From assembly GCA_033977485.1 (NCBI GenBank), contig CM066991.1:57221350-57285349 (forward strand): a DNA stretch of 64,000 nucleotides, given 5' to 3'. Position 1 is the first letter of the stretch, and every line of letters begins with the position of its first letter. Under the pieces are notes generated by a model. That model worked only from the letters and a program-made list of their open reading frames with translations. It was not told where the DNA came from and searched no databases. Positions 45,285 through 57,287 of the stretch are shown here, in pieces. Position numbers and translations under genes: made by a program. The DNA comes from Hydrangea macrophylla. Lineage: Eukaryota; Streptophyta; Magnoliopsida; Cornales; Hydrangeaceae.

Positions 45285-45910
45285 ATGGAACCCTTTTATG
45301 TCCAAGATGGATTTGGAGGACATTGGGTATACCCAGATTGTTTAGAGCCTGCGGACCCAGTGTTGTACCATCAGAGGATTCGACAGAGTGCCCAGTAGCA
45401 TTTGGAGGATAACATGTGGCACGATGTACATGTGTTGGAAATTGAGGATCCAGAGATCCTGCAGAGGGTGGCATATTACCGAGAGAGCACCCTTAGACTT
45501 GTTCATTAGGAAGCAGCCGAGATGACTCAGGATCGCTATACCCTCCGAGTCATGATTTTTCGAGTTAAGCTGACACCTCTACCAGGGCCCGTAGGACCAC
45601 CTCCTGCTATGCCAGCCCAGCACCAGAGGAGTCCATAGCTGATGCACCCATAACCGCTGAGTCAGTCATGGGGACTAATAGTGAGGACGAGTCTGATGAT
45701 GATGACGACAATGGCAAGCCAGGCGACTATGAGCCAGGGATGATTATGGAGGAGGATGATGATGGAGAGGTTCTGGTAAAGGACGTCAATCCCGTAGAGG
45801 ATGCTGATTCTGCAGTCAATGTTGACCCAACTGAGAATATGGGCGAGGAACCACCCAAGAGAGACATAGCTGAGAAGGGAGGGCCAAAGGTCGAGAATCA
45901 GGATGATTGA
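45285..45910 (+). pseudogene. Acidic upstream ORF of element E, first copy
   Basis: ATG 45285 opens MEPFYVQDGFGGHWVYPD, followed by LEPADPVLYHQRIRQSAQ. This aligns with the start of the D acidic ORF (PADPVLYRQR is shared). TAG codons follow, a frame change occurs before about 45668, and the second part is strongly acidic (SEDESDDDDDNGKPGDYEP) to a stop at 45908-45910. It is preceded by GAACAGGTTAGC, similar to the context of the second copy. No known domain. It lies about 110 bases from the LTR; a clear primer-binding site cannot be found between. Confidence 0.6.
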
Positions 45911-46487
45911 AGGACTTTTGTGATAGGAATTCCTAGGCCCTAGAGCCCTATTGTAATAGGACTAGTAGTCCATCTTTTATGTATATAGTTGTACTTTGGC
46001 CTATAACACATAGTAGTAGTAACGTGTATGCCTTTTCATATATATATTTTTGGCACTATTCCCTACCATGTACATATTTAGCGTACGCACTCTCTGATGT
46101 AAATGTTTTTGTAACTATGCTGCACTATGTAAATACTCGAAGCTATCTATGGAGATTATCTTTAGCCTGACTTATGTATTTTCACAGGGATGTACTGCTT
46201 GTTTATAGTTAGTTTTATTCATCCCAGTAACTTATTTAGGCTTATATACCCTTAGTCTATAAGAATTACTAATAGATCCCCGTGAAGAGTCGAACCATAC
46301 AAATCACAAGAGTAAAATATAGAATTAGGAACTGATGTAGTTCCAGGGAGTCAGACCCCGGAACAGTTGGCAATAACTTAGGGTTTAGAAAGTATTAAGA
46401 AGGGTACCCCTTATCACTATGAAATTTTAAGATTTATCTTTGATTAACATCAGTACTAAGTTACTTTTCTGTGTAGGGCAGGCTAGC

Positions 46488-46997
46488 ATGGAGCATCATG
46501 TAGAGTACGATGCTGCGGATGGACAGTACAGAGTCACCTTGGAGAGACAGTTTGCTTCTCAAGGATTTGGTCAGGTTAGCACCACCATCAGGCATAGAGT
46601 TCGCCAGAGTATAAGGAAGTGGACACGTTGTTTCTTCCATGAGAAACCTATTCCAGAGTTAGCATATCATAGAGTGGTAGCACCGCGCTTGTTGCCTGCT
46701 GAGATGGAGGAGATTTCTCATGCCCTTGGAGACCTTGCGATCCATGACTAGGACGAGTCTCAAGAGGACATAGTACATTTTGTTACCCCTGCAGGGTCTG
46801 ATGATGACTCAGATGACCATCAAGATGAAGACCCACTAGCAGAGCCTGAGATGATAGAGGACCTTGATTGGCCCCTAGAGCCAGCCTGGGATGCATTTTT
46901 AGGTATCCCTCCGATTGAATTTTCGCCATCCAGTGACTTAGGAGAGGTGACCACGGACTCTGATGTTGAGAGAGATGGAGATTGGACCCTTAGCTAG
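46488..46997 (+). pseudogene. Acidic upstream ORF of element E, second copy
   Basis: ATG 46488 (MEHHVEYDAADGQYRV) follows CTGTGTAGGGCAGGCTAGC, which resembles the acceptor-like context before the D ORF. The frame runs 169 codons to the TAG at 46995-46997, broken only by TAG at 46749. The first half has basic stretches (HRVRQSIRKWTRC); the second half is acidic (SDDDSDDHQDEDPLAEPE, then DSDVERDGDW). Only weak similarity to the first copy can be seen in the protein, but start contexts match (CAGGYTAGCATGGA). It sits 476 bases upstream of gag. Confidence 0.6.
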
Positions 46998-47472
46998 ATT
47001 ATCTTATTTTATTCCACTTCCTTTAATGTAATCCAGATTAGCAGAACTGGCATTCGTACTATTATTGTACCCTTTGTATCTTTTGATTAGTAATAGTCTG
47101 CTTGTGACTTAACTTAATTTTAATTGTATGGATGAGACGAATTCTTGCTTTCAAATAATTGCTAATCTTACATCTTATACGTGTATTACTAATAAGAATA
47201 TAGGATGGACCATTGGTCGATAGATGTTTAGGCACTGACGAACTTCCTGAGATGGATCTCGGAATAGTCATCTAGCCCAGATTCTAGAAAGACCAAGGGT
47301 AGGAATGCCTTACCCTTAATCCTAGTAGTAGTTGTGACAACCATTATATGTTAAGAATCTCTGTTGACTCGATGAACCGTTACTATTACTTATTATGTGA
47401 TCAGATGAGGTAAGATAAGGTATTGACCTATTAAGTATCAACTCATAGGTATAACCCTTGTTAGCATACACC

Positions 47473-48600
47473 ATGGTTAGGAGAAATCGGAATACTCAAA
47501 ATCCACCCAACGTACCAATGGATGTGATACCTCCAGCAATGGATCCAACAGAATTTATAAGAACTCTTGTCCGACATGTAGAGTAAGCAAGTGATCACCT
47601 AGACTGCATCATCAACAATGGAAATGCTCGTCAGATAGGAGATAAACTGCTTGAGAGATTCCGTGCACTTTAACCAGGAACTTTCACTGGAATGACAGAA
47701 GCATGGGAAGCTGAGCAATGGCTTCGTGATATAGAACGAATGTTTCAAGCCCTTGAATGCAACGAGATGGAGAAAAGACGCTTCGCTGTGTTCCAATTGA
47801 CGTATTCGGCAGCAGACTGGTGGGAATCTGTTGAAGCTACGATAGGCGAAGGTGTTGCAAGGAGAATGACATGGGAAGCATTCAAGACGAAATTCCTAGT
47901 GAAGTATTTCCCAAGGACGGAAAGGAACAAGAAGAAAAAGGAATTCATGGAACTAGTTCAAGGCAATATGACAGTACAAGAATACACAACGAAATTTGAG
48001 AAACTATCGCAATTTGATCCTTACATGGTAGATACTCAGCAAAATAAGACACTGCAATATTCCAAAGGACTTAACGCAGACATTCAAAAGATAGCAGCAG
48101 TATACCTCGACCAACCATTCAAAGAAATGGTCAAATTAGCCACACAACTGGAGAACATAGCCCTGAACAGCAAGAAACAAGAGAGCAACCGACAAAGAGG
48201 AAAAGATAACCGGTTCCAGGCAACCAACCCGGGAGGAAGTCAAAGAGGCAATCAAGCGTCACGGGCAACCACTCGAATGCAGTCTGTAATCACTAGAGGA
48301 AACTCTGAATACATCCAGAATCATCACCAGAGACAGAGAAGCAATGACAGAAAAGTTAGCCAGACAGTCGTTCAGACACACGTAAAGCAACGTGACATCT
48401 GTTATAACTGCAGAATACCTGGACACTACTCCAAAGAATTCACAGCACCGAAACAACTTCCAGGACAATAGGTGTAGTGTTTCAATTGTGGAAAGACTGG
48501 ACATGTATGCAAAGATTGCCCCAAACAAGAGGTTCAGAACAATGCTCCACCACCATAAAGATCCAGAAAGAGAGCTCGCAGATCAGTGAATCGACCCCAA
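47473..48600 (+). pseudogene. Element E gag
   Basis: ATG at 47473 (MVRRNRNTQNPPNVPM), two early stops (about 47585 and 47671), then an open stretch at 47692-48471 with EAEQWLRDIERMFQALEC, RRFAVFQLTYSAADWWE, FKTKFLVKYFPRTERN and QEYTTKFEKLSQFDPY. The first zinc knuckle reads CYNCRIPGHYSKEF (last Cys replaced); a second after a TAG, CFNCGKTGHVCKDC, is intact. The gag resembles those of D and C. It is the only retroviral-type gene in E. Confidence 0.85.
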
Positions 48601-48827
48601 CACTGAACAAAATGGAAGACTGAAGGTACTATACTCAATGTCAGAACCTTGGATCTTATATGGTGATGGTAATGCAGAATATTTGGGACATTCGAAAGAA
48701 ATTAGGAGAAGGACTTGATGAATCAACTGATGGAAACCTCACAGCCTTAGAATCTGAGATGAGATTAGAACCTTGTACTTTCTAAGACCTAGAAATCTCA
48801 AGATTTCGAGGACGAAATTCTCGAATA

Positions 48828-48840
48828 AGGTGGGTAGAGA
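48828..48840 (+). promoter_or_regulatory. Polypurine tract of element E
   Basis: AGGTGGGTAGAGA stands directly before the right LTR start TGTAGCACCC. Confidence 0.75.
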
Positions 48841-49394
48841 TGTAGCACCCTGAATTTCCCCAGAAATTCCATGTAGGATTAGAAGTGATGACATCACCAT
48901 GGTACGATTACAGAAGGTCCATTAGGGTGATCGTAATTAGGAATCCTTACAAGATTCTGTAGTTAACATCTTAACGACGACGACATAGTTAGTAACCTAA
49001 AGTCTATTAGAATAATCATAACCCCATCATCTATAGTTCTATTTTAAGAACCATAGTTGTTTTCACACTAGGACTCGTACATAAAGCCTTGTACATGTAT
49101 ATTTGTATCAGGATTCACCGTCATTGTTGTGTACATATACTAGGACGCTAACACACACCTCTATCCGTATTACCTAAGATTGGGACCCACACCACCACCC
49201 TCATTTGTCCCTTAATATCTACCCTTGGACACACACACAAGCACACATACCCATACATTGCGTGCACCCAATGCACATGATAACTTCCTTCCCATCCCCT
49301 CTCTATATATATGACCCCTCACCCTCTCATTTAACACCCTCACAACCCCACACAAATCTGTCTATACAAATTATAGAGAAGGGAACCGAGAGAT

Positions 49395-49436
<42 letters not shown>

Positions 49437-52400
49437 AACTCGAGAGCTTAGAGCTCAACCAAACAACACACGTACACTCTCCCGGTTGTATGCACCACAC
49501 ACGCCCCTTTTCCCTTTGCATTTCCTCTCTGCCACTCCCTCTCAGTACACACTTACACAGCAAGGAAGAAGAGACGTGAAGAGGAGAGAGAAGAAGAAGA
49601 TCGGAGATAAAAGAGAGAGATCAGAGGAGATAGAGACCACCAGAGGTAAAACCCAACCCTCATCTTCATTTTAAACATTGCATGTCACACACACACCCCC
49701 AGAACCTGCATGCACGCAGCCAATCAGAGCCTTAAGCTCTCTACACACTCCGGAGGCCATTAAAGCTCCATGTGAGAGCTTAATTTTCCAAGTATGACCA
49801 AAACCCACAAAAGTTGCATCAACCAGACCCCCTTGATCCCATTAGGACCCCCTTAAAGAAGTTTCTCATATAGATCACGTTTAGGCTGCCATGCAAGGGA
49901 TTATTCCCTTAAAACTGAAAAAGAATAACCCCCTGGTTAGACCTCAGAACGAATGAACCAATACACGAGCTACTAGTATGTTGTAGAGGGCCCCCAAACG
50001 ATCACAATGGCATTGGTTAGGAGGATTTTCATGGAGAAACGGTGGAGATATGAGCCTTAGAAGTTTTCCAGCAAAATCGGGCTTCGCCGGCGGTGGGTTG
50101 TATCGCCTGAGAAGACCAGACCCATTTTGGTTTCGAGTTATATCGTTTTTATATTTGGATCGGGTCGGGTACTGGATAGGTTGGGTTAGGATGTGAGTGG
50201 AAACGGGTAGTCCTAATTAGGCGTGGGTCCGGGTCCACTTAAGTGGAAAGGCGCCGTTTTGGGCGTCGGGTTGGAGTCTGGTCGGGTGCAGGTCTAGGGC
50301 GGGCCACGTTGTGTCTATAAGCGAGTTCGGGTACGGTCCGGGTTTAGGTTTGGGTTAGGGTATTTGGGTTGAGTTAGTTTGTTAGTATAAGTGGGTTTGG
50401 GTTTTGGGTACGGGTTGAGTTCGGGCCCACTCAAATGGGTTTGTGGGCTGGGTCTTCATGTGAGTTGTTATGGATAGTTCGGTTAGGTACGGGTCGGGTT
50501 GGTTCGACCCGAATGGGTCAAGAGGGTTTGGGTTCCCTTAAGAGTGTATTCGGGTCACCCATTTAAGCTACGGTCGGTTCGGGTTTGACCCGTGGGTCTG
50601 GGTTATTCATATTAAATAGTTTTAATAATTATAATGGTTTATAATTGTACTATTAGTGCTTTATATTATAGAATATTATCATATAATATTCTTAATACCT
50701 TGTATGTTATTAATATATTATTATGTTATATATTTATTATTTGTATGGTTAATATAAATAATAAATATCAATTTTAAATGAGATTTAAATAGTTAATTAA
50801 TACTATAGATGTTTATAAATTATGAAAAATTTAGGGGGATGTCCCCAATACTATTTTATAATATCCCTAAGGTTATAAAGCTATAATACTATATCTTAGT
50901 AATTTTAATAATTAATGAGGAGCTATTTTCAGAGTATATTAATTATTAAAAATACCAAATGAGCTCCAAAAATTATGGGATAAATACTGGGAGTGTCTAG
51001 TATTTGATAAAAAAAAATATACCCAGGTGCTGGTTTCCATGTTGAATATAATTATTTAATGAAAAGTCCTTTCACGGCTATTTTCTGTAAATGAATTATC
51101 TTTGATAATTCATAATAAATAATTTAGGACACTGAAAAATACGCAATCAGTTCCTAGAGTCTTAGAATAATGCCTTGATCATTCTCCTTAAGTCTCATGA
51201 CTTTTCGACTCGGTCAAAAATATAGTTTGTCTTTAGGGCATATGTTTGTCTAAAAAGCCCTACATATTACCCCGTAAAACACGACGGACTCCGATTTGAG
51301 TCTAGTCAATGGCGTTGGACTTAGAATGACACGTAGATCACTACTTTGAGGTTTATAACCTTAGTTGGTAAAATTACCATTTTGCCCCTATAGTTGTACT
51401 CATACATTATTGTTGTTTCTTCCGTTCATTATTGTAGAACTTGACGATTATCTGCTTTTCGAGGATCGGTGACTCGAGGTGAGTTTCCTAACCTCACTCT
51501 AATCCTAATAAGATTAATAAAAGATGTTTAAAAGTTATCTGTATGATGATTTGTATAAGTAAGATGTTGATTTATGATGTTGCATGTATTCCAATAATTG
51601 TATGTTTATGTGAAGCATGTTATGGTAGTGCTATCGTATACGTGAGCATGTTAAGGGTTTTATCTATATGATTATTGGTATCAAATCCATGTTATGTGAT
51701 CCATGTTCTATATGTTATGTTTCTGCTGCTAACTATTAAATGCATGTTTTACGATGTTGTTGATCAGAATAGATAACGTATGTCATGTTAATAATAAAGA
51801 GGAATAAAAGTAGATTTGCATGTGAGTATTGATAGTGGACACACGTGCATTTCATGATGGGTGTCAGTATGCATTGTGTGAGAGAAAGAAGTGTTTGATG
51901 AGGATGTGAATGAGATGAGATAGGTGAATGCGAAAGAGTTGTGAATATTGGATCCGTTGGATCAATGGCTGACGAGCCGGGTGGACATGAAAGTTTAGGG
52001 TTCCTAGTGCGTCTCTCACCGTTGAAGATATCTGGTGATGCGCATACGTGGTTGAAGACGTCCCATGTATCATTGAAGATGTCCGGCTAGTGCTCTAATA
52101 TACTTCTCAGTCGTGTAGACGACCGGTGAGAGTATACACATGGTTGAAGACGTCCCATGTGCCAGTTCCATTGTTTACAGATAGGGTGCACCATGAAGAC
52201 ATCCGGCGGCCTATCAAGGGAATAAGTATGAATCGGCTATTATAGCATGTCATTATCCTTTAAGGTACCGCGTGTTGTTAAGTGGATGAGAAAGAGAAAG
52301 TGAATAATGAGATTGAATTGATGAGTAAAATGGTTTAGTCCGAAATGATTTGGTTTTGGAAAGTTTTGGTTTTAAAATTAAATGGTTTTGAAAAGTATCT

Positions 52401-53076
52401 ATTTTGAAAAGCTAATGTCTTTAAAAAGGGTGGGGAGTAAGTCGCATCAGTCATAAATTGCACGCACGAGGATAAAATAAGGAGAATGTATTCTATGATG
52501 TTATGTTTATCTATCTACCTGTCTTGTTGAGACCTCTGCTATGCTTGTGGTGAGAATGCGTCTTTTGATAAGAGATTAACCATATCCTAAGATACTAAAC
52601 TATGACATGAGTCGAGAGATGCTTTATATTTATTAATTATTATGCGGTTGAGACTCTCACTCAGCCTTATTCCAAGGCTGATGGCATGTTACGCCCTGGG
52701 CATTCCCATGTCCAGAGTGATGCAGGTTTTGGTAATATGGAGGTGAGCTTAGGGTACAATACTGAGGAGCTAAGAAGGATAGAGCTGGGTTGGAGATTGA
52801 AGATAGTTATCTCAGTTGTTTCTTACGTTTAAGTTTATGTAACAAGTTTAGTATGGACCTTGTGTAATAAGCTGGATGTTATTGTAACTTATCCCTTGTT
52901 TTCGCTGCTATATTTATATTCTATTGAGTATAAGTTATGTTTGTACCTTAGCACGGTCCTTATGATTGTTGTGCGGAGTTAGAAGGATCAAACGGTTAAC
53001 AAACTAGTCACGTGTCCACGGACCCATAAAGGAAATGTTATTTTTTCCTATTTTTGGCATACTCCGGGGCATGACA
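48841..53076 (+). repeat. Element E 3' LTR (4236 bp)
   Basis: Complete LTR with termini TGTAGCAC...GGGGCATGACA. TATA box 49304-49312, donor-like block 51478-51500, array 52020-52215, double hairpin 52655-52727, shared 3' end 53013-53076. A (GA)n run at about 49400-49434 is longer than in the left LTR. Confidence 0.9.
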
Positions 53077-53239
53077 GAAAAAGATACCCTTCGCCCATTT
53101 TCACTTTTTTTACTTATTATTTTTTGTAACAAAACTACTTTAATTGCTTTTTTTTTAAAATATTTATTTCTAGAATGTGAGTGATAGTTATTGGTGGTAG
53201 TCTTGAATGTGTGCAGTGATGGTGGTGGTAGCGATAGTT

Positions 53240-53700
53240 GAATGTGGGCAATCACAAGACCTTTCTTCCTGCAAATTCAGCACACTATCTTTAACTTTCA
53301 ACCACTTGACTTGCTCCCACTTATTTAAAATCCACTTTGGTCCAAATTTCTTTCAAACCCATTCCTTTGTTTTTCATGTACAAAGCATATCCCAATGGTT
53401 TACACCATTCTCTTCATTGAATTTCTTAACTAAGGACCAAATCTTGAACATCATCATACCTCGATTATTGGTTCCATGGCTCGCCACTGCCACAATTTTG
53501 TTCCAACTGTCTGACAAGGAAGACAAAAGAAGCAAATCTCTAATCTCATCATCAAATTTAATATCTACCGAACTCAACAATGTTGTATTCATTTGGTCTG
53601 CCAATCTCTCGTCCTCAAATGACACATTAAATATACCTTATTGGATGTCGAGAGCTTCTCATACATATTCGATAGTGCTACCATAAGACCATTCATGGCC
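53240..53700 (-). pseudogene. Ty1/Copia gag fragment, antisense
   Basis: The minus strand at 53625-53374 encodes LLSSVDIKFDDEIRDLLLL and LSDSWNKIVAVAS, the UBN2-type gag pattern of Copia elements (L...G..I.DE....LL.SLP.S). Similar frame fragments extend to about 53700. No zinc knuckle, integrase or RT accompanies it. It ends next to the antisense LTR relic H. Confidence 0.7.
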
Positions 53701-53705
53701 TTTTC

Positions 53706-54890
53706 TGACACGCCCAAGAGTAGCAAAATTAGGAAAAACTTTAAACATTTCCTCTTTGGTTACGTAGACACATGGCAAGTTGGGATCGCCTGATTGTCCA
53801 TAACAGAATCGAACCGAAAGAATAAACAATAATAAAAATATTGGTGGGAACTAAGCATAAATATATTAAACATTCGGGGTCTTAAACTTCATTGATTACG
53901 TCAACATCATGAGATAAGAAATAAAAGATAAAGATAGTCTTAGGCATCATTGTCTTACATCACTAGAGTCTGGGCATCACATGTCCTAAATACATAAATA
54001 AAAGAAATATAAAAAATGGAGCCTCAACTCCACCATCTTTCTAGCTCGTGAAGCTGTAGCCTTCCTGCATACTCCGGGTACCCAACTTCTATAAAATCTG
54101 AACGTTTGATTATTCAGGCCATAAATGTTGTCAACTAATAAAAGTTGAGTGAATAACTCTACTGCATTTAAACAGGCTCATAAAACATTTTATTAAACTG
54201 TTAAGAAAGTAAAACATCTGTATCCTTTTTAGAAATCGTTATTGGATTACACATTTGTAAACACAATCTCAACGCACTTCGAAACTCACTTAGGATCATT
54301 CGACAACCACGATATACTCTTCAAACATGACAGACTCAACATGATTGATCTCGACATCACTTTGGACTATTGGTCCAATCATCCCAAACTCCATACTTTC
54401 GAACATAATCCGGTGTGAGCACCATTGGTCTTGAATATAATTACCTTATGACTAGTTGGTTATCTTTTGCCATCGTCGCCCCATTGGCCAAAAATGACAT
54501 CGTCACCTAAGAGGCCTTCATCTTTATTTGCATCAACCTTGGTTAATTTGTTATCATCACCCCATTGGCCGTAAATTGACATCGTAGCTCCATTAGCTGA
54601 TTAACCATCTACATAACTGATCACAACAGAATCGATAATGTACAACTCTTTCCATCATTACCCCCTTTGGCCACAGTAGCATCTGAACAACCAAAATTAA
54701 CTGCATAACAACTTCCGATAACTGACCTCACTATAATGGTTTGCCAACAAAACTGACTAAACATGACCACTTCATCTACTAATCTTTATATGAATACTTG
54801 CGCTATCAAGTAGAACTGACGTACAAGGTACAAGTCGATGGAGCATAATTATTTTTGAAGTATAATACATACATGTGTTAAATTCCTATT
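53706..54890 (-). repeat. Antisense LTR relic H, related to the D/E/F LTRs
   Basis: Read on the minus strand the segment ends AGAGGAAATG...TTTTCCTAATTTTG...GGGCGTGTCA, a variant of the shared 3' end of D, E and F. Upstream on that strand lie a TGCAG (54065-54069), two hairpins (54098-54117 and 54131-54148) and a repeat array with CCAATGGGG...GATGATGAC-like units (about 54455-54600 in plus coordinates). No recognisable start terminus or partner LTR is in view, so this is a truncated or solo LTR; the right limit is approximate. Confidence 0.6.
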
Positions 54891-54899
54891 TGTAGAATC

Positions 54900-54996
54900 T
54901 ACGCATAACGTGCTTGATGCCTTTGAAGCATTTATGCAACGTATGGAACATGTCAGTGTTACTTATAATAATGCCACCAATGACTTTGTCAACAAT
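54900..54996 (+). pseudogene. Small Tekay-type gag N-terminal fragment
   Basis: About 30 codons read LDAFEAFMQRMEHVSVTYNN, matching the N-terminus of element C gag (VFEAFLQRMEHIGDTYN). It stops eight bases before an LTR-type start at 55005, so almost all of the gene has been deleted. Confidence 0.65.
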
Positions 54997-55004
54997 AATG
55001 TAGC

Positions 55005-55047
55005 ACCCAGAAATTTCCCGCAGCAATTCCACATAGGAATTTAAAAT
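55005..55047 (+). repeat. LTR head of an E-like element (truncated)
   Basis: TGTAGCACCCAGAAATTTCC and a following CCACATAGG align with the first ~40 bases of the E LTR; similarity ends there. Confidence 0.6.
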
Positions 55048-57287
55048 AGTGTGTGGATATCGCATTTTTCTTACCCACGGCTTTTCTTATTTAAAATCCT
55101 TTTCAAATTTCAAATTCGAAAACAAATGAGTCGCCACTTAAATTTTAAAAGGAAAAATTAAGAAACCATTTTGAAAGGAAACTGATCTTTTGCGAAACCA
55201 AAGATTAACTAGGTCCGGGGATTATGGAATGAGAGAGGAAGGAGCCCGTCGGACTAAAACACCCTCTCTCATCCTATCTTGCGATAGGCCTCTACTCAAC
55301 ATCCTTTTAATCAAATTTATTAATCTAAGCATGCCCTCAACTGATACATATATACGTATACATTACAAAAAGATGTCCAAAGGGTGTAAAATTGCTAATG
55401 GCCAAAATATCATTCATAAATCACATATTTCAAGTAACAAGCAATATGGTATGCAATAGGGAACGAGAGAACTTACTTGGGATCCAGCAGCGATATTTAA
55501 ACGTGCGATGCATACAAACAAAAGAAAATCCTAAAAAAGAAGTCTCTAATCATATATACATATAAGACAAGCTCCTAATACTAAGGTGTCGCGCATTAAA
55601 TCGAAAAATCAATAAAATCAAGAAATTAAGATGAACTAAAGAGGAGTCCTAGAAATCATACCTTAATAGCGCTACAAAACAAAGGGTTAGTCCACATGCT
55701 TCACATAATAATAATATGATATCAAACAATCAATCCTAATTCTCTAGCTTATACCTAGCAAGCAATGAAATCCAACTTTATCCAATTACTAGTTCTAATT
55801 ATGGGTATTAGATGTACATGAATGAGTGAATGTAAACAAGGATGAAACATGGATTTATTCACTAATTTGGGTCACTTAGCCTCTGGATTTAAGCTAAGTT
55901 ATCATTATTCAAAGTATGATTTGGGTCCTAAGGCATTAAAAGACCATTTGAGTTGAAATAAATAAGATTAGACAAAAATAGTAGCAGTTTTTTTATGAAT
56001 TGCAGAGAGCAGACCAGATGTTCAAAAATAGAAATAAAATACTTCCAATGGTTGGATCTGAATGAATTTTGGATATGTTATGCCTCTGTGAGTCTAGTTT
56101 CTAACCCAAAAAGAAAATCAAGGTTTGAACAGTTAGATCTCCGGGAATACAGAAAATACTAGACCTCACTCAGGATTTTACAACTCTCTGTCCAGAGATA
56201 TTGTATGATTTTTTAAAAATAGCAAACAAATCTGAATTGCTTCATTCTTTTTAGGGAACCTTCCTAACACATTAAAGTTATTATAACAAATTATTAGGGG
56301 TCATGAAAACTTGGTTAGATCTCTGATCTATCAATTTTAAAACCGGTTTGCTGTTCTGAAACTATTCTGAAATTCTGGACAGATTGTGGTTGTCTCACAA
56401 AAGTCATGATCAAACCATTCTAAGCATAAATTCTTACCAAAACAAAAATTACAGTGGTAAAACGATGTGTTATTGACACTTTCCCGTTGGTTTCACTTGA
56501 TTTCAACGGTTAGATTTCGAACTAAAAATCTTTGATTGAAAACAGTTTGTGAATCCACTGTTTTCATTTTGCTAGTTCAACTTTGTTGGTTAACCTCAAC
56601 TATTGAAAATATGAAGTTGAGATTAAATCAAACTACTTTTCTTACCATTTTGATGGTCCTTGAAGACTAAAAATCACTTTATGCTTATGGATTTTGATGA
56701 AGTATGAAAGGAACTTCTCAAAATTCCAAACAATGAACTCAAACTTTATAGACCAAAGCTTGAATTCAACTTATTACTCCTACCATTTGATGGTCATGGG
56801 AGACAAAGATATGACTAATGTTCCTAGTTTCAAGAAGAATAAGGGAATGAGTTCATTAAATACCAAGTTTAGAGGATCCAAGTCATAGGCATGGACTTGG
56901 ATCCAACTATATAAAACAAAGTGATGATCAAATTTTGATTCTCATGTAGAGTATGAGCTTTACATGAGGTTCAAAGGATCATACTCAAGAGATCAAGAGA
57001 GATATTGAAGATCTCCAAGACTCTCAAGAGAAGAACATATACAAGAAATTGAAGGGAGAATTAGAAATAGAAACTCCTAAGCTTTCTTGACAAACAAAGA
57101 TAACAAGAGATTTTAGTCCAAAAAGAAAAAGAGTAAACAAACAATCTAAGGCATAGGGGATCACCTCCAAATTATCCTCAAAGTATTCTTTGAAGATCTT
57201 CCAAACTCTTCTTCTTAATTCTCTAAACTCTCTTCTCTTTTCTCTCCAAAATATGTTGATGTAGTTCTCTTGTGTTGTCTCTCCTTC
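55048..57287 (+). other. Unassigned repeat-like stretch, possibly an LTR
   Basis: Begins TGTGTGGATATCGCAT and includes GAGTCGCCACTTAA at about 55128, a phrase I associate with Tat/Ogre-type LTRs. A perfect 11-bp inverted repeat (56874-56904) stands before a TATA-like CTATATAAAAC (56907-56917) and a GA-rich leader. No protein is recognised. The stretch ends where element G homology begins. Classification is uncertain. Confidence 0.35.

Larger units (their letters stand above)
40943..53076 (+). mobile_element. Element E: large gag-only Tekay-related element with 4.2-kb LTRs
   Basis: Two LTRs (40943-45174, missing about the first 32 bases, and 48841-53076) flank only 3.67 kb of internal sequence containing two acidic ORF regions and a gag gene. 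Between gag and the polypurine tract there is no protease, RT or integrase. A short sequence with TTTCGAGGACGAAATTC, normally the very end of Tekay pol, directly precedes the tract, so pol has been lost internally. The LTRs share several blocks with those of D and F. No target duplication can be identified because the left end is truncated. Confidence 0.87.
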
